Source: an uncultured Flavobacteriales bacterium
GTDB taxonomy: Bacteria > Bacteroidota > Bacteroidia > Flavobacteriales > Schleiferiaceae
Direction: 5' to 3'
Assembly: GCA_913055685.1 (NCBI GenBank)
Contig: CAJXKC010000002.1
Span: forward strand, 372,001-436,000
DNA: 64,000 bases
The first letter of the stretch is position 1. Every line of letters begins with the position of its first letter. The notes beneath the pieces were generated by a model, which saw only the letters and a program-made list of their open reading frames with translations, did not search any database and had not been told where the DNA came from. Below are positions 36,811 through 45,643 of the stretch, one piece after another. The translations under genes and the position numbers were made by a program.

Positions 36811-37569
36811 TTAATCTAAATCGGATAATCGACCCAGAAGGGCTTTTAATTCACGATTTGCCTCCAATATATCCTTATTTTGATCTAGTAAATCACTTAA
36901 GATATTAAGCTTCAGAGTAATTATATTCCTAAATTCTCTGGTATGGATTACTTGGTCAATTAAATTGGAACTTACAGGTTTAGGCATATCGTATTCATCA
37001 AACATTTCACCTTGAATTGCCTGAAAGTCCAGCTTTTTGAGAATAAAGGGCTGATAGGAATTAACCAATTGTAGCTCATGGGTATTTTGTACCACTTTAA
37101 TTAAATCGACCAATTGATAATAGGCGGCAATCTGGTTTTTTAATTCAAAGCTGCGGATTAGCTTGAAGTCACCCGAGCCAATAATATTATTGTAAATACG
37201 ATCGGTACTTAGATAAGTAGGCATTCCTTGGATTAGCGATAGATAGTAATTGAGACTATCAATAGGTAAGCTAATTTGTTCTTTAGCGGATTCTTCGAGT
37301 AGTAGCATTAAGCGCGGAACCATGTACTCGATCCACTCAATGGTAGATTTGGAGGATTCTAAATTACTTTCGATATCCGAACGCCATTCCTTTAAGTAGA
37401 CCTTTTCTAGTTCCCTTGCTTTCGACAATTCATTTTGATTGTTGATCTGTAAAGCAATTAAAATCCCTAATACCACCAACACAATCTCGCTCAAAGCGTA
37501 TTTACCATAGGTGTTAAGTTGCGATTTGAGCAGCGCATTAAAGCGAAGTTTGTTAAAGGCTTTTATCAT
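36811..37569 (-). CDS. DUF6090 family membrane-anchored protein
   Basis: A 252-residue protein of the DUF6090 type, common in marine Flavobacteriales and without known function. The family look is clear: a short basic N terminus (AFNKLRFNALLKSQLNTYGK), one membrane helix (ALSEIVLVVLGILIALQINN) and a long helical soluble part with coiled-coil character, probably periplasmic. There is a TYLSTDRIYNNIIGSGDF segment near residue 115, conserved in the family. Its stop lies 73 bases upstream of the -7 box of the next minus-strand gene, which thus has its own promoter. Confidence 0.82.
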   Translation of the reverse strand: MIKAFNKLRFNALLKSQLNTYGKYALSEIVLVVLGILIALQINNQNELSKARELEKVYLKEWRSDIESNLESSKSTIEWIEYMVPRLMLLLEESAKEQISLPIDSLNYYLSLIQGMPTYLSTDRIYNNIIGSGDFKLIRSFELKNQIAAYYQLVDLIKVVQNTHELQLVNSYQPFILKKLDFQAIQGEMFDEYDMPKPVSSNLIDQVIHTREFRNIITLKLNILSDLLDQNKDILEANRELKALLGRLSDLD

Positions 37570-37723
37570 GACAAATAAATGCTTTTGGTATTGCGTTTTT
37601 CAATATCGGGATTTTTTCACGCTTGCTCTGGCTTAATATCTTAATCCTAGTGTTGCCCTAAGGCTTTTACGATTTTTAAATACAAGGATTTGATTGTAAA
37701 TTCAATCCAGAATTATAAGCAAT

Positions 37724-39118
37724 ATGAAAACCAAACCAATCTTAATTTTAAGCCTAGTTGGCCTTAGTACCTTCACTAGTTGTAAGGATGACGAGCTTCC
37801 AGGTGACCAAGGGAATACAGATTCTACGCCGGTTCCAAATGGCTATAGTTTGCTATGGGCCGATGAATTTTCAGGTAATGATATTGATCCTTCCATTTGG
37901 ACCTATGAGCTTGGGGATGGTACTGCCTATGGCTTGCCTCCAGGCTGGGGGAATGATGAAAAGCAGTTGTACACCGATGCCTCAGATAATGCCTATTTAA
38001 CTATGCATGATGGGGAAGATGTTTTGGCCATTACCGCTTTAAAAAGTGGAGACGATTACAGCTCAGCAAAACTCACTACCCAAGGCCTTAAGAGTATTTT
38101 ATTTGGACGCATCGATATTCGCGCAAAAGTACCAAGTGGCAATGGCCTTTGGCCCGCCCTCTGGATGCTAGGCGAAAACCGGAACATTATCGACTGGCCT
38201 GGCTGTGGGGAGATAGACATTATGGAGGTATTAGGGAAAGATCCGTCCAAAATGTATACTACTTTACATTATGTGGCGACCGATAACAAAAAAGGCGAAC
38301 TTCAGAAGGAACATCAATTGGCTGCCGGGGCTTTGTTCAGTGATGATTACCATGTTTACAGCATCGAATGGACTCCTTCAAAAATTCAATATCTACTAGA
38401 TGGTAGCCCGGTTTATGAAGAATTAATCCAATCGGATATGAAAGAATTTCTTCGCCCGCACTACTTCATTATGAACTTAGCGGTAGGTGGATATTGGCCC
38501 GGAGATCCCGATCCGAGTACAAGCTTCCCCGCAAGTCTATATATCGACTATGTAAGATGTTATTCCATTGATGGATTAAATATTCCCACCCCGCCACCAT
38601 TGGACACCAATGAAGAAAGATTGGGCCCTATCTTGGATACCAATCTGGCAAATGCAGCTATTAAGGATGATTTTACCGACTTCGGCCCTTTAAGTATTAC
38701 ACCTTATGGTGCAGGAGGTGAACCAGCTCTGCGCCTTTCGGACACCGCCGTAGATGGTAGTCATAGCTTGGTATTCGACTTCCCTGGAGGCAACTGGGGC
38801 GGAGCATACATTGAGCTTGATGCGCCCAAAGACCTGTCCGCTTACAGTAGCTTAAACTTCTCCTTACGAAAGCCCGCTAGTTTACATGATGCCGAAATTA
38901 AATTAGAAGGGGTAGGCAATAATGCGATTGTCATGTTAAAGGATTATACTGGAGTACCCACCTCTAATGGTTTTGAGGAATACAGTATTCCTCTTAGCGA
39001 CTTCTCGGGAGTTAATTTTAGTGAATTGCGCATTCCCTTTGCGATGTGGAATGCAATGGACCTCAATCAGAATTTTAGTCCGGCTACGGTATATGTAGAT
39101 AAAATCTACTTTAATTAA
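37724..39118 (+). CDS. GH16 family beta-glucanase-like lipoprotein with C-terminal accessory domain
   Basis: Surface or periplasmic polysaccharide hydrolase of 464 residues. Signal peptide with lipobox ending FTSC (Cys20). Residues 40-285 are a glycoside hydrolase family 16 domain (LLWADEFSG, GLWPALWMLG), with the active-site motif EIDIMEV: nucleophile Glu163, Asp165 and acid/base Glu168. Substrate is probably laminarin-type beta-1,3-glucan, but agarose or related galactans cannot be excluded. Residues ~300-464 form a separate beta-sandwich-like module that looks carbohydrate-binding. There is no SusCD pair nearby, so this is not a classical polysaccharide utilisation locus. A terminator follows. 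Confidence 0.9.
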   Translation: MKTKPILILSLVGLSTFTSCKDDELPGDQGNTDSTPVPNGYSLLWADEFSGNDIDPSIWTYELGDGTAYGLPPGWGNDEKQLYTDASDNAYLTMHDGEDVLAITALKSGDDYSSAKLTTQGLKSILFGRIDIRAKVPSGNGLWPALWMLGENRNIIDWPGCGEIDIMEVLGKDPSKMYTTLHYVATDNKKGELQKEHQLAAGALFSDDYHVYSIEWTPSKIQYLLDGSPVYEELIQSDMKEFLRPHYFIMNLAVGGYWPGDPDPSTSFPASLYIDYVRCYSIDGLNIPTPPPLDTNEERLGPILDTNLANAAIKDDFTDFGPLSITPYGAGGEPALRLSDTAVDGSHSLVFDFPGGNWGGAYIELDAPKDLSAYSSLNFSLRKPASLHDAEIKLEGVGNNAIVMLKDYTGVPTSNGFEEYSIPLSDFSGVNFSELRIPFAMWNAMDLNQNFSPATVYVDKIYFN

Positions 39119-39174
39119 TTCATAGAAGCATAAAGAAAATACTTATCTGACTCCTAAACTTTGGTATTTCATGG

Positions 39175-39200
39175 AAAGAAGCCTTCTGGGCTTCTTTTTT
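39175..39200 (+). terminator. Rho-independent terminator after the GH16 gene
   Basis: AAAGAAGCC (39175-39183) pairs with GGCTTCTTT (39189-39197) with a 5-base loop and trailing T run. Confidence 0.9.
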
Positions 39201-39248
39201 GTGGACAAACTCTTAATTTCGGGGCCCTATTAAGAATCTCTACCGAAT

Positions 39249-41090
39249 ATGAAGAATCATCAATTAAAAGCTTTTCTCGAGCAATTAATTCAAAATACAC
39301 CCAGTGACTGGTTAAAGCTAACTACGCATCGATTAGATATTTACAATGAGGCTAGGGCTAAATTTGAGTTTTTGGAGCAATTAGAGCTTGTCTTTAATCG
39401 GGGAGAGTTTAATGAGGCAGAATTAGCAAAACTACCAACGGCCTACGATTACATTCGTCTTGGGCATCCCTTGTCCTCTGTGCTAGAATGGTCTATAGCG
39501 AAGGAATTAGGCTTTAAGCCTGATGACTTAATCGCCTTTGCCTCGGAAACTATGGCGTTGATGGCTATTCTACGCGAAAATCTAATGCGGAAGCAAGAGA
39601 CCATACTTTGGTATGAGGGTTCCTTACCAAGTGCTTTAGATCTTGAAAGCTTGAAGCAGGTTTATAATTATCAATTCAAATTGAAGGAATGGCAAGGGGA
39701 AGAAGATTTAACTAAGGAATCTACACCCTCTGTTTTTATAAGTGAAAAGGATCTAGTTAATGATTGGGAATCTTTGCCTAAAGCTGATTTTTACATCAGC
39801 CGTAAGGCAAAGCGCGGAAGTATAGTCTTAATAAATGCTAAAGATTCGAGTTCATATGTAAAGGCTATTCAGCATGTGCGTAGGAGGGAGTCTATTGCCA
39901 TGACTCCGGCAGATTGCTTTAGCACTTTAAAGGAAATGCTGAGTCAAAAGTCCAATGCGTCCCCGCTTGATACCACAAACAGCTTAGCCGAATTGCGCTC
40001 TACCATTGCGCAAATCACCGCCTCAAAAACACCTGCTTTGCTAGCATCTAGTGGTCTTTCGATTCAATACGCCATAATGATGGGTTTGGTGGATGATGCG
40101 CTTGAAAAACATCCAGGAAAAGCAATCAAGATTATCGTGCCTCCCAATTGCTACGGAGGTACCAATGATCAAGCACGACGCGTGGCCGCTTCTCATGAGA
40201 AGGTATCAATCATGGATTTACCGGTAGATGGTCGTAATGATATGGTGAAAAGTACCCAAGTGGTTCTAGAAGCATCTGCGGCTCTCGATGCGGTGCCTTT
40301 AATTATCGCTGAAATACCTACTAATCCGCGCGTGGAGGTCCCTAACTTAAAGGCCTTAAGAGAGACCTTAGCTGCTAAGCGTCTTACGCCTGAAGCTAGG
40401 CCTGCGGTGGAACCGGTCTTTATTTTGGATCAGACTTTTTGTCCCAATTATCAATTTTTAAAGCCAGGGGGCATCTTTGCCGAGGTATCAGCTATTTCTT
40501 ATGTAAGTGGATCTAAATTTCCTAGCGGAGGTAAATGTACTGCCGGCTATTGTGTGGCAAATGAACAAGCAGCTTCACTAATGGCCAAAATAGAGAAGCA
40601 CTTAGCTATCTGTGATAATCAGGCGACCGACCTGCAAATTGAGATTTTAAAAGAGCAGATGCCAAGTATGAATGAGCGCATTGCAAAGGCCTACCATAAT
40701 ACCCGTGAGTTCGTAAGTTTTATTGAGAGTGAGCTTCCCGAAGCTAAAATCAATTTCGTATCCGAAGAATTAGCTCAGCAAGGTTTTACTCCTTCGGTTT
40801 TTTCGCTCGATTTACCTACCAAAGGAGAGAGTCCGGAAGAAAGAGAAAGCTACAAAAGGATGCTTAATCAAAGACTAATCAATAGTATGATTAGCGAGAT
40901 ACCGAATGAGAGTAAATACTGCGTTAGCTATGGCCAGCTAAAAGGCTGCTATTGGACGATTCCGGCAACCTCGACCCAAGGCACTACCAAGGAGGAGGAC
41001 AAAGACTATATCGCCCGTGTATCGGTATCACCTAAGCTCGATTTAGAAAAACACAAAGAAGTTTTTAAAGAGTTTGTGGCAAGCCTTTAG
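39249..41090 (+). CDS. PLP-dependent Cys/Met-metabolism family protein with long N-terminal extension
   Basis: PLP enzyme of 613 residues, far longer than the ~400 usual for cystathionine gamma-synthase/lyase relatives. Residues ~265-600 carry the fold: IIVPPNCYGGTNDQARR (substrate/PLP ring loop), AEIPTNPRVEVPNL (matches the NP motif), FILDQTFCPNYQ (PLP Asp) and the likely Schiff-base Lys423 in SGSKFPSGGKCTAG. Around this Lys the normal TKY..GHSD pattern is replaced by SKFPSGGKC, so the substrate probably differs. The first ~250 residues resemble no domain I can name. Cytosolic. A near-consensus -7 box (TAATTTCG, 39214-39221) precedes it. Class is well supported; the reaction is unknown. Confidence 0.8.
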   Translation: MKNHQLKAFLEQLIQNTPSDWLKLTTHRLDIYNEARAKFEFLEQLELVFNRGEFNEAELAKLPTAYDYIRLGHPLSSVLEWSIAKELGFKPDDLIAFASETMALMAILRENLMRKQETILWYEGSLPSALDLESLKQVYNYQFKLKEWQGEEDLTKESTPSVFISEKDLVNDWESLPKADFYISRKAKRGSIVLINAKDSSSYVKAIQHVRRRESIAMTPADCFSTLKEMLSQKSNASPLDTTNSLAELRSTIAQITASKTPALLASSGLSIQYAIMMGLVDDALEKHPGKAIKIIVPPNCYGGTNDQARRVAASHEKVSIMDLPVDGRNDMVKSTQVVLEASAALDAVPLIIAEIPTNPRVEVPNLKALRETLAAKRLTPEARPAVEPVFILDQTFCPNYQFLKPGGIFAEVSAISYVSGSKFPSGGKCTAGYCVANEQAASLMAKIEKHLAICDNQATDLQIEILKEQMPSMNERIAKAYHNTREFVSFIESELPEAKINFVSEELAQQGFTPSVFSLDLPTKGESPEERESYKRMLNQRLINSMISEIPNESKYCVSYGQLKGCYWTIPATSTQGTTKEEDKDYIARVSVSPKLDLEKHKEVFKEFVASL

Positions 41091-41194
41091 CCCCCAAATA
41101 ACGCTAGAGACTTTATTACCGTCTGACTTAAGCCCCATATTAAAGGGATTGCCACTAGGGTCCAGAATAAAAGGACTTTTAGCTTTTCTTTCAT
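41087..41194 (-). CDS. 35-residue single-helix companion of the OFA-type MFS transporter
   Basis: Small gene found by reading past the MFS stop codon. Its ATG at 41194 overlaps the transporter stop in an ATGA junction, and it encodes MKEKLKVLLFWTLVAIPLIW followed by GLSQTVIKSLALFGG. It is one hydrophobic helix with a short basic N terminus. A similar tiny protein (W..VGIPL.WG...T...A..LF pattern) commonly follows oxalate/formate antiporter-family genes and is known as an MFS transporter small subunit; this assignment rests on memory of that pattern. Its last 4 bases overlap the convergent PLP gene. Probably translated by coupling to the transporter and inserted beside it. Confidence 0.75.
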   Translation of the reverse strand: MKEKLKVLLFWTLVAIPLIWGLSQTVIKSLALFGG

Positions 41195-42546
41195 GACTGG
41201 AAGTGTTTGTTTTTTACGGGTTTAACGCTCAGATTAACCACAAAGCCAATTACTAATAAAGCGGCCATAATATACATGGTAGTGCTGTAGGCTTCGGCAG
41301 GAGCTAGGCCCATAGAGTTTATCTGATAGGCACGGATGTAATTTACCAGCACTGGTCCGAGTAAGGCCGCCAGTGACCATGCTAATAATAGCCGACCGTG
41401 GATGGCACCGACCTGCTTGGTTCCGAACAGATCCTTTAAATAAGCCGGGATAGTAGCGAAGCCGCCTCCGTACATGGAAATTATTAAGGCAAAGAAGCCT
41501 ATAAACAGAAGCACATTGCCTTGTGAGCCCGCAAAGGGCACTAGGATGTATAACAAGGCTCCTAAAAGGAAAAAGATGCTAAAGGTATTTTTTCGACCCA
41601 GTTGGTCGGAGAGGGAAGACCAAAAGAAACGGCCCAACATATTAAAAATACTCAGCAACCCCACAAAACCGCCAGCCGCTGCAGCTCCAACAACTAAATG
41701 CTCAGGAACAGATTGGATTGAAAACATTTCCTGAATCATAACCGAAGCTTGACCCAAAACACCTATACCTGCGGTTACATTCAGGGCCAAAACCGTAAAG
41801 AGTAAGTAGAACTGAGGGGTTTTTACCGCTTGATTAGCGTTTACAAAAGGTTCCTTTTTTACGGATTTTTCCTTGTTAACGGCGAGACGGTAATTCTCTG
41901 GTGGGATGCGGATGATTAGCATACCAAACATCATAAAGAGAAAATAGATTAAACCCATTGTAAGAAAGGTTTCGCCCACCCCAGTGGAGCTTGGGCTGCT
42001 GTAAAAGTTCATTAGCCCCACGGCCATCGGGGAGGCAATCATTGCACCACCGCCAAAACCCATGATAGCCATTCCAGTTGCCATTCCAGGTTTATCGGGA
42101 AACCATTTCATTAAGGTAGATACCGGAGATATATAACCAATTCCTAAACCAATTCCGCCCAATACTCCGTGTCCTAAGTAAACTAACCATATTTGATGGA
42201 GATGGATACCTAAGGAGGCAACCAAAAAACCACCCGAAAAGGCTAATGCAGCGGCAAACATGGCCTTTCTTGGTCCCACTCGCTCCAGCCACTGACCAAA
42301 TAAGGCGGCCGATGCACCAAGGCTAAATAAGGCAATCGAAAATATCCAGCCCAAAGTGGTTAGCTCCCAATCTGCTTCTGCAGAATGGTCAATGCCAATG
42401 ATTTGGGTCATTGGTTTATTAAATACGCTGTAGGCATAAATCTGGCCGATACAGAGGTGAATTGCTAGTGCTGCCGGAGGAACGAGCCATCGATTGTAGC
42501 CAGGTTTTGCTACAATGCGTTCACGGTCTAGGAAGGTAAATGGCAT
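41191..42546 (-). CDS. MFS transporter, oxalate/formate antiporter (OFA) family
   Basis: Inner-membrane carrier of 451 residues with 12 predicted helices. Family marks are the first helix APPAALAIHLCIGQIYAYSVF, ERVGPRKAMF in the loop after helix 2, GIGYISPVSTLMKWFPDKPG in helix 4-5 and GRFFWSSLSDQLGRKN after helix 8. OFA proteins exchange small carboxylates (oxalate, formate, lactate, others); the actual substrate cannot be read from the sequence. A possible -7 box TACCTTCG (42569-42562) lies 15 bases before the ATG. It is followed by an overlapping 35-codon gene. Confidence 0.9.
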   Translation of the reverse strand: MPFTFLDRERIVAKPGYNRWLVPPAALAIHLCIGQIYAYSVFNKPMTQIIGIDHSAEADWELTTLGWIFSIALFSLGASAALFGQWLERVGPRKAMFAAALAFSGGFLVASLGIHLHQIWLVYLGHGVLGGIGLGIGYISPVSTLMKWFPDKPGMATGMAIMGFGGGAMIASPMAVGLMNFYSSPSSTGVGETFLTMGLIYFLFMMFGMLIIRIPPENYRLAVNKEKSVKKEPFVNANQAVKTPQFYLLFTVLALNVTAGIGVLGQASVMIQEMFSIQSVPEHLVVGAAAAGGFVGLLSIFNMLGRFFWSSLSDQLGRKNTFSIFFLLGALLYILVPFAGSQGNVLLFIGFFALIISMYGGGFATIPAYLKDLFGTKQVGAIHGRLLLAWSLAALLGPVLVNYIRAYQINSMGLAPAEAYSTTMYIMAALLVIGFVVNLSVKPVKNKHFQS

Positions 42547-42720
42547 AATTCTTATTTACTACGAAGGTAGAATAGGGATCAGGCGAGAACTATGATATTT
42601 ATTAGTTGTGCCTTGAAGGAGTTACAGATATCGAAAGAGTGGAGGCCAATATTCTATCATTCTTAGTTTAAGACACTAAAAATATTTAGATAGGCTTCTT
42701 TAAGTCTTACTATTGGATAT

Positions 42721-42753
42721 AAAAAAACCCGACGAAATTTTTCGTCGGGTTTT
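42721..42753 (-). terminator. Terminator of tRNA-Leu
   Basis: AAAACCCGACGAAA (42724-42737) and its complement (42740-42753) make a 14-base-pair hairpin with a 2-base loop; on the minus strand it is followed by seven T. Confidence 0.92.
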
Positions 42754-42756
42754 AAG

Positions 42757-42840
42757 TGCCCAGAACAGGATTTGAACCTGCACGGCCATAAGGCCACCAC
42801 CCCCTCAAGATGGCGTGTCTACCAATTCCACCACCTGGGC
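42757..42840 (-). tRNA. tRNA-Leu (GAG)
   Basis: Minus strand begins GCCCAGGTGGTGGAATTGG and shows the long variable arm of class II tRNAs. The anticodon stem CCATC/GGTGG encloses TTGAGGG, giving anticodon GAG. The acceptor ends CTGGGC plus A; no CCA encoded. 84 bases. Confidence 0.95.
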
Positions 42841-42930
42841 TTAAATCGTCTAATTCCTATTATTGGATCTCGACTTAAAATTAAAGAACTGAACTAAAGT
42901 AGCAATTTGACTATTAAAGTTCAAACCCAA

Positions 42931-42953
42931 AAAAAGCCCTCGAAGGGCTTTTT
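42931..42953 (-). terminator. Terminator of tRNA-Lys
   Basis: AAAAAGCCCT (42931-42940) and AGGGCTTTTT (42944-42953) with a 3-base loop, read on the minus strand just downstream of the tRNA. Confidence 0.9.
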
Positions 42954-42957
42954 CTTG

Positions 42958-43030
42958 TGACTCAGCAGGGGCTCGAACCCTGGACCCTCTCCTTAAAAGG
43001 GAGATGCTCTACCAGCTGAGCTACTGAGTC
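42958..43030 (-). tRNA. tRNA-Lys (TTT)
   Basis: Minus strand begins GACTCAGTAGCTCAGCTGG; acceptor GACTCAG/CTGAGTC, anticodon stem TCTCC/GGAGA with loop CTTTTAA, anticodon TTT. 73 bases, discriminator A, no CCA encoded. Confidence 0.96.
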
Positions 43031-43131
43031 AATCCCGTTTTGTTTTGGGGCTGCAAATATAAGGGCAAGTTTCCTTTTTAAACAAGGCTCATCAAGAAAA
43101 AAAATAGAGAAATTTTTCCCGGCTTCTGCAT

Positions 43132-43139
43132 TAGCTTTG
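43132..43139 (+). promoter_or_regulatory. aroK -7 promoter box
   Basis: TAGCTTTG, perfect TAnnTTTG, 19 bases before ATG 43159. No good -33 TTG. Confidence 0.65.
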
Positions 43140-43158
43140 TTAGCAGTAATTTAGCGCT

Positions 43159-43668
43159 ATGAAAATTTCACTTTTAGGCTATATGGGCAGTGGTAAAAGC
43201 ACCTTAGCTCGGCATTTAGCTTTGCAATTGGACCTTCCACTCAAAGATCTCGATCAACTTATTGAGCAAGAAGAGGGGGAGTCCGTTTCCGAAATAATTT
43301 TTAACCGAGGTGAAATATACTTTCGCAAACTGGAACGGGAAATGTTAGAGGCAGTGCTTCAGGAGGAATCCTTTGTTTTGGCTTTAGGGGGAGGCACGCC
43401 ATGTTATTATGATAATATTGAACTGGTGAATAAATTCTCCTTATCCGTTTACTTAGAAGCGACTATTCCTCAATTATACAATGTGTTGAGTCAGGATAGA
43501 CGCGAACGACCCCTTATAGCTCATTTGGCCGATGAAGAATTAAAAGAGTTTATCGCTAAACATTTGTTCGAGCGAAGAGATTATTATGAAAAAGCAATTC
43601 TAAAAATTCCAGCAAAACAAAATAGCCTCGAAGATCGACTTGAGGCCATTCAAGCATACTTATCATGA
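43159..43668 (+). CDS. aroK: Shikimate kinase
   Basis: Phosphorylates shikimate with ATP in the pathway to chorismate and aromatic amino acids; cytosolic, 169 residues, normal length. Seen: Walker A LLGYMGSGKST, the shikimate Asp in LKDLDQLIE, FRKLEREML with the binding Arg, the GGG loop ALGGGTPCY, and RRERPLI in the lid. Its stop overlaps the start of the nitroreductase gene by 4 bases (ATGA), so the two are probably translated together from the promoter at 43132. Confidence 0.96.
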   Translation: MKISLLGYMGSGKSTLARHLALQLDLPLKDLDQLIEQEEGESVSEIIFNRGEIYFRKLEREMLEAVLQEESFVLALGGGTPCYYDNIELVNKFSLSVYLEATIPQLYNVLSQDRRERPLIAHLADEELKEFIAKHLFERRDYYEKAILKIPAKQNSLEDRLEAIQAYLS

Positions 43669-44252
43669 ACGAAGCATTAGTACATCTAAAGAGCATTATA
43701 GCTGAAAGGCGCACGGTTAAGCCAGATACTTTCAGTGGTGAATTGATTGATGATCATTTTATAAATCAAATTTTGGAACAGGCCAATTGGGCCCCAACGC
43801 ACGGTTATACTGAGCCATGGCGGTTTGTGGTTTATAAAGGGGAGGCCCTTAAGCGTTTAGGGAGATTTTTAGCCGATTACGATCAGCCAGATCCTGAGGC
43901 GGAAGGATTTAACCAAATTCGTTACGATCGTATTGCTAATCGCCCTGGTTTAGCTTCTCATGTAATCGCTATCGCGATGAAGCCCGGTACTAATCCTAAG
44001 ATTCCTGAAATTGAAGAGGTATCTGCCGTGGCCATGGCAGTACAAAACATGTGGTTGATGAGCCATGCTTTAGGATTAGCAGGCTATTGGAGTACTGGCA
44101 AGGTCGCTTTCTCCGATGAGCTAAGAGACTTTATGGCTTTAGATGATAGTCACCAAGCCTTGGGCCTATTTTACTTGGGTAAGCCAGGCAAAGAGAATCC
44201 AAAGGGTAGAAGGATTACCGATATCAGCACTAAGGTTCGCTGGGAGTCCTAA
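43665..44252 (+). CDS. Nitroreductase-family FMN protein
   Basis: Cytosolic flavoprotein of 195 residues in the nitroreductase superfamily, which reduces nitro compounds, quinones or other electron acceptors with NAD(P)H. Seen: IIAERRTVKPDTFSG with the FMN phosphate-binding Arg pair, QANWAPTHGYTEPWRFVV as the conserved W.P. .. PW segment, the VAMAVQNMWLMSHALGLAGYW helix (read loosely), and GLFYLGKP near the end. Length and order fit the YdjA-like group of single-domain enzymes. It overlaps aroK by 4 bases upstream and the tolC gene tail to tail by 4 bases. Confidence 0.92.
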   Translation: MNEALVHLKSIIAERRTVKPDTFSGELIDDHFINQILEQANWAPTHGYTEPWRFVVYKGEALKRLGRFLADYDQPDPEAEGFNQIRYDRIANRPGLASHVIAIAMKPGTNPKIPEIEEVSAVAMAVQNMWLMSHALGLAGYWSTGKVAFSDELRDFMALDDSHQALGLFYLGKPGKENPKGRRITDISTKVRWES

Positions 44253-45643
44253 TTAAGGACCCCAGCTGCCGCTGCAAGTTTAGCCTGAACCTGGTTTAAT
44301 TTACTCTCGGTAGCAATTTCCTTTAAGCGGCTATCGATGTATTTCAGCTCCCTAGAATTAACTAAGAATAAGGAACTTTCGCCATTGCGGAATTTGGTGT
44401 TTTCCGCCCGAAGAAGGCGACGATAATTATTAACCATTGCCCTTATTTCGGTAAGTTGGGCAGCGTTTAAACTGAGTTCATTCTCCAAGGCAGCTACCTT
44501 ATTGCGTATTTCTTGCGCCTTTAAATCACGGGATAGCTGACTCTCCTGAATTTTAACCTTTTGTTTTAAGACCTCACCACGTCCTTTACGCACAAAGAGC
44601 GGAAAGCTCGCCTTTAAACCCCAATTGTAATTATCGACCGAGTAATTGGCAAAGAAATCATTGGGTGCCGGCTGGTTTAGGAATTTATAATTAAGGGTAA
44701 TTTCTGGCTTAATTTGCTCTATCTGTAATCGTCGCTCTACATCCAGTCTCTCAATTTTAAGGTCGTAGACCGCCAAGGCAGGGTGGGAGCTAAACCAGTC
44801 CTCGGGTAAAATTAAATCGGAGGCAGCCATTTGATATACAGGGTAGGCGCGACCGCTAATTTCCAAGGGAATCTGTCCTTCTAGCCATAGGTAAGTGGCT
44901 AAAATGTTACGTTTATGGATAAAGTCGGCTCGACTCTTCTGTAAACTAACTTTTCGGTCTTGCACCTGTATAGCCGCTTCTAAAGTGTCGATAAATGGTT
45001 CATCACCAACTATTGCTGCTCGCTTTACCGCATTAAATCGAAATTGGGCAAGGCGCAGCGCTTCTTGATAAATCATTACTTCTTGGTAAGAAGCATACCA
45101 ATCCCAATAAGCATTTAAGGCATCTTCAAATAGTTGGTTAAGGGCTAGGTCGATTTCAAATTCTGCTGATTCTTCTAAAAGTCGCGCCTGTTTTAGCATC
45201 GCTCGTCGTTCATCAATGAACAGGCCCCTCCCTAGAGTCCAACTAATATCCGCGTACCAAAGACCACTAGCAGGCACGGTGTTCTGCCCGTTCAAAAAGA
45301 GACCTTCATTGAGTTCGTATCCGGCCTTAGCCTTAAAGCCAAGCCAGCCCGGGATTTCTAAACCGCTATTTTGTAACTGGTAATAGTTTTTCCCATCGAA
45401 ACGCTTGTTGTCCATTTCGGAGAAGAGCTTGGGGTCGAAATTACCACTAGCCTTTAGTCTTGCGGCGCGCGCTGCCTCACGTATTAGCCGAGCTTGAGTC
45501 GCTAAAGGATGATGGCGCTCGACTAAAACCATAAAGCTATCTACTGGCAAAGCCACGCTATCAAGGGATTCATCTGAATCTTGAGCGCTCATGTTCCATG
45601 CCAAAAGCGCGAGAAATATGAACAGACTATTTCTTCTTAGCAT
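44249..45643 (-). CDS. TolC-family outer-membrane efflux protein
   Basis: Outer-membrane channel component of 464 residues. ATG 45643 gives a signal peptide (RRNSLFIFLALLAWNMSAQ); a longer frame to 45727 would lie inside the hlyD gene and lacks a signal. The rest shows two repeats of long amphipathic helices (LVERHHPLATQARLIREAAR, RLDVERRLQIEQIKPEI) with short beta strands, as in TolC. The start overlaps the hlyD 3' end by 17 bases. As the last gene of the tetR-ABC-hlyD-tolC operon it completes a three-part export machine spanning both membranes. Confidence 0.88.
   Translation of the reverse strand: MLRRNSLFIFLALLAWNMSAQDSDESLDSVALPVDSFMVLVERHHPLATQARLIREAARAARLKASGNFDPKLFSEMDNKRFDGKNYYQLQNSGLEIPGWLGFKAKAGYELNEGLFLNGQNTVPASGLWYADISWTLGRGLFIDERRAMLKQARLLEESAEFEIDLALNQLFEDALNAYWDWYASYQEVMIYQEALRLAQFRFNAVKRAAIVGDEPFIDTLEAAIQVQDRKVSLQKSRADFIHKRNILATYLWLEGQIPLEISGRAYPVYQMAASDLILPEDWFSSHPALAVYDLKIERLDVERRLQIEQIKPEITLNYKFLNQPAPNDFFANYSVDNYNWGLKASFPLFVRKGRGEVLKQKVKIQESQLSRDLKAQEIRNKVAALENELSLNAAQLTEIRAMVNNYRRLLRAENTKFRNGESSLFLVNSRELKYIDSRLKEIATESKLNQVQAKLAAAAGVLN

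Noticed and set aside
37570-37579. TTTATTTG on the minus strand as promoter of the DUF6090 gene
   Set aside because: It is only 2 bases from the ATG and mismatched, so transcription would start inside the gene.
42547-42720. Small gene between the MFS transporter and tRNA-Leu
   Set aside because: Frames on both strands are short and lack promoter, signal or membrane pattern.
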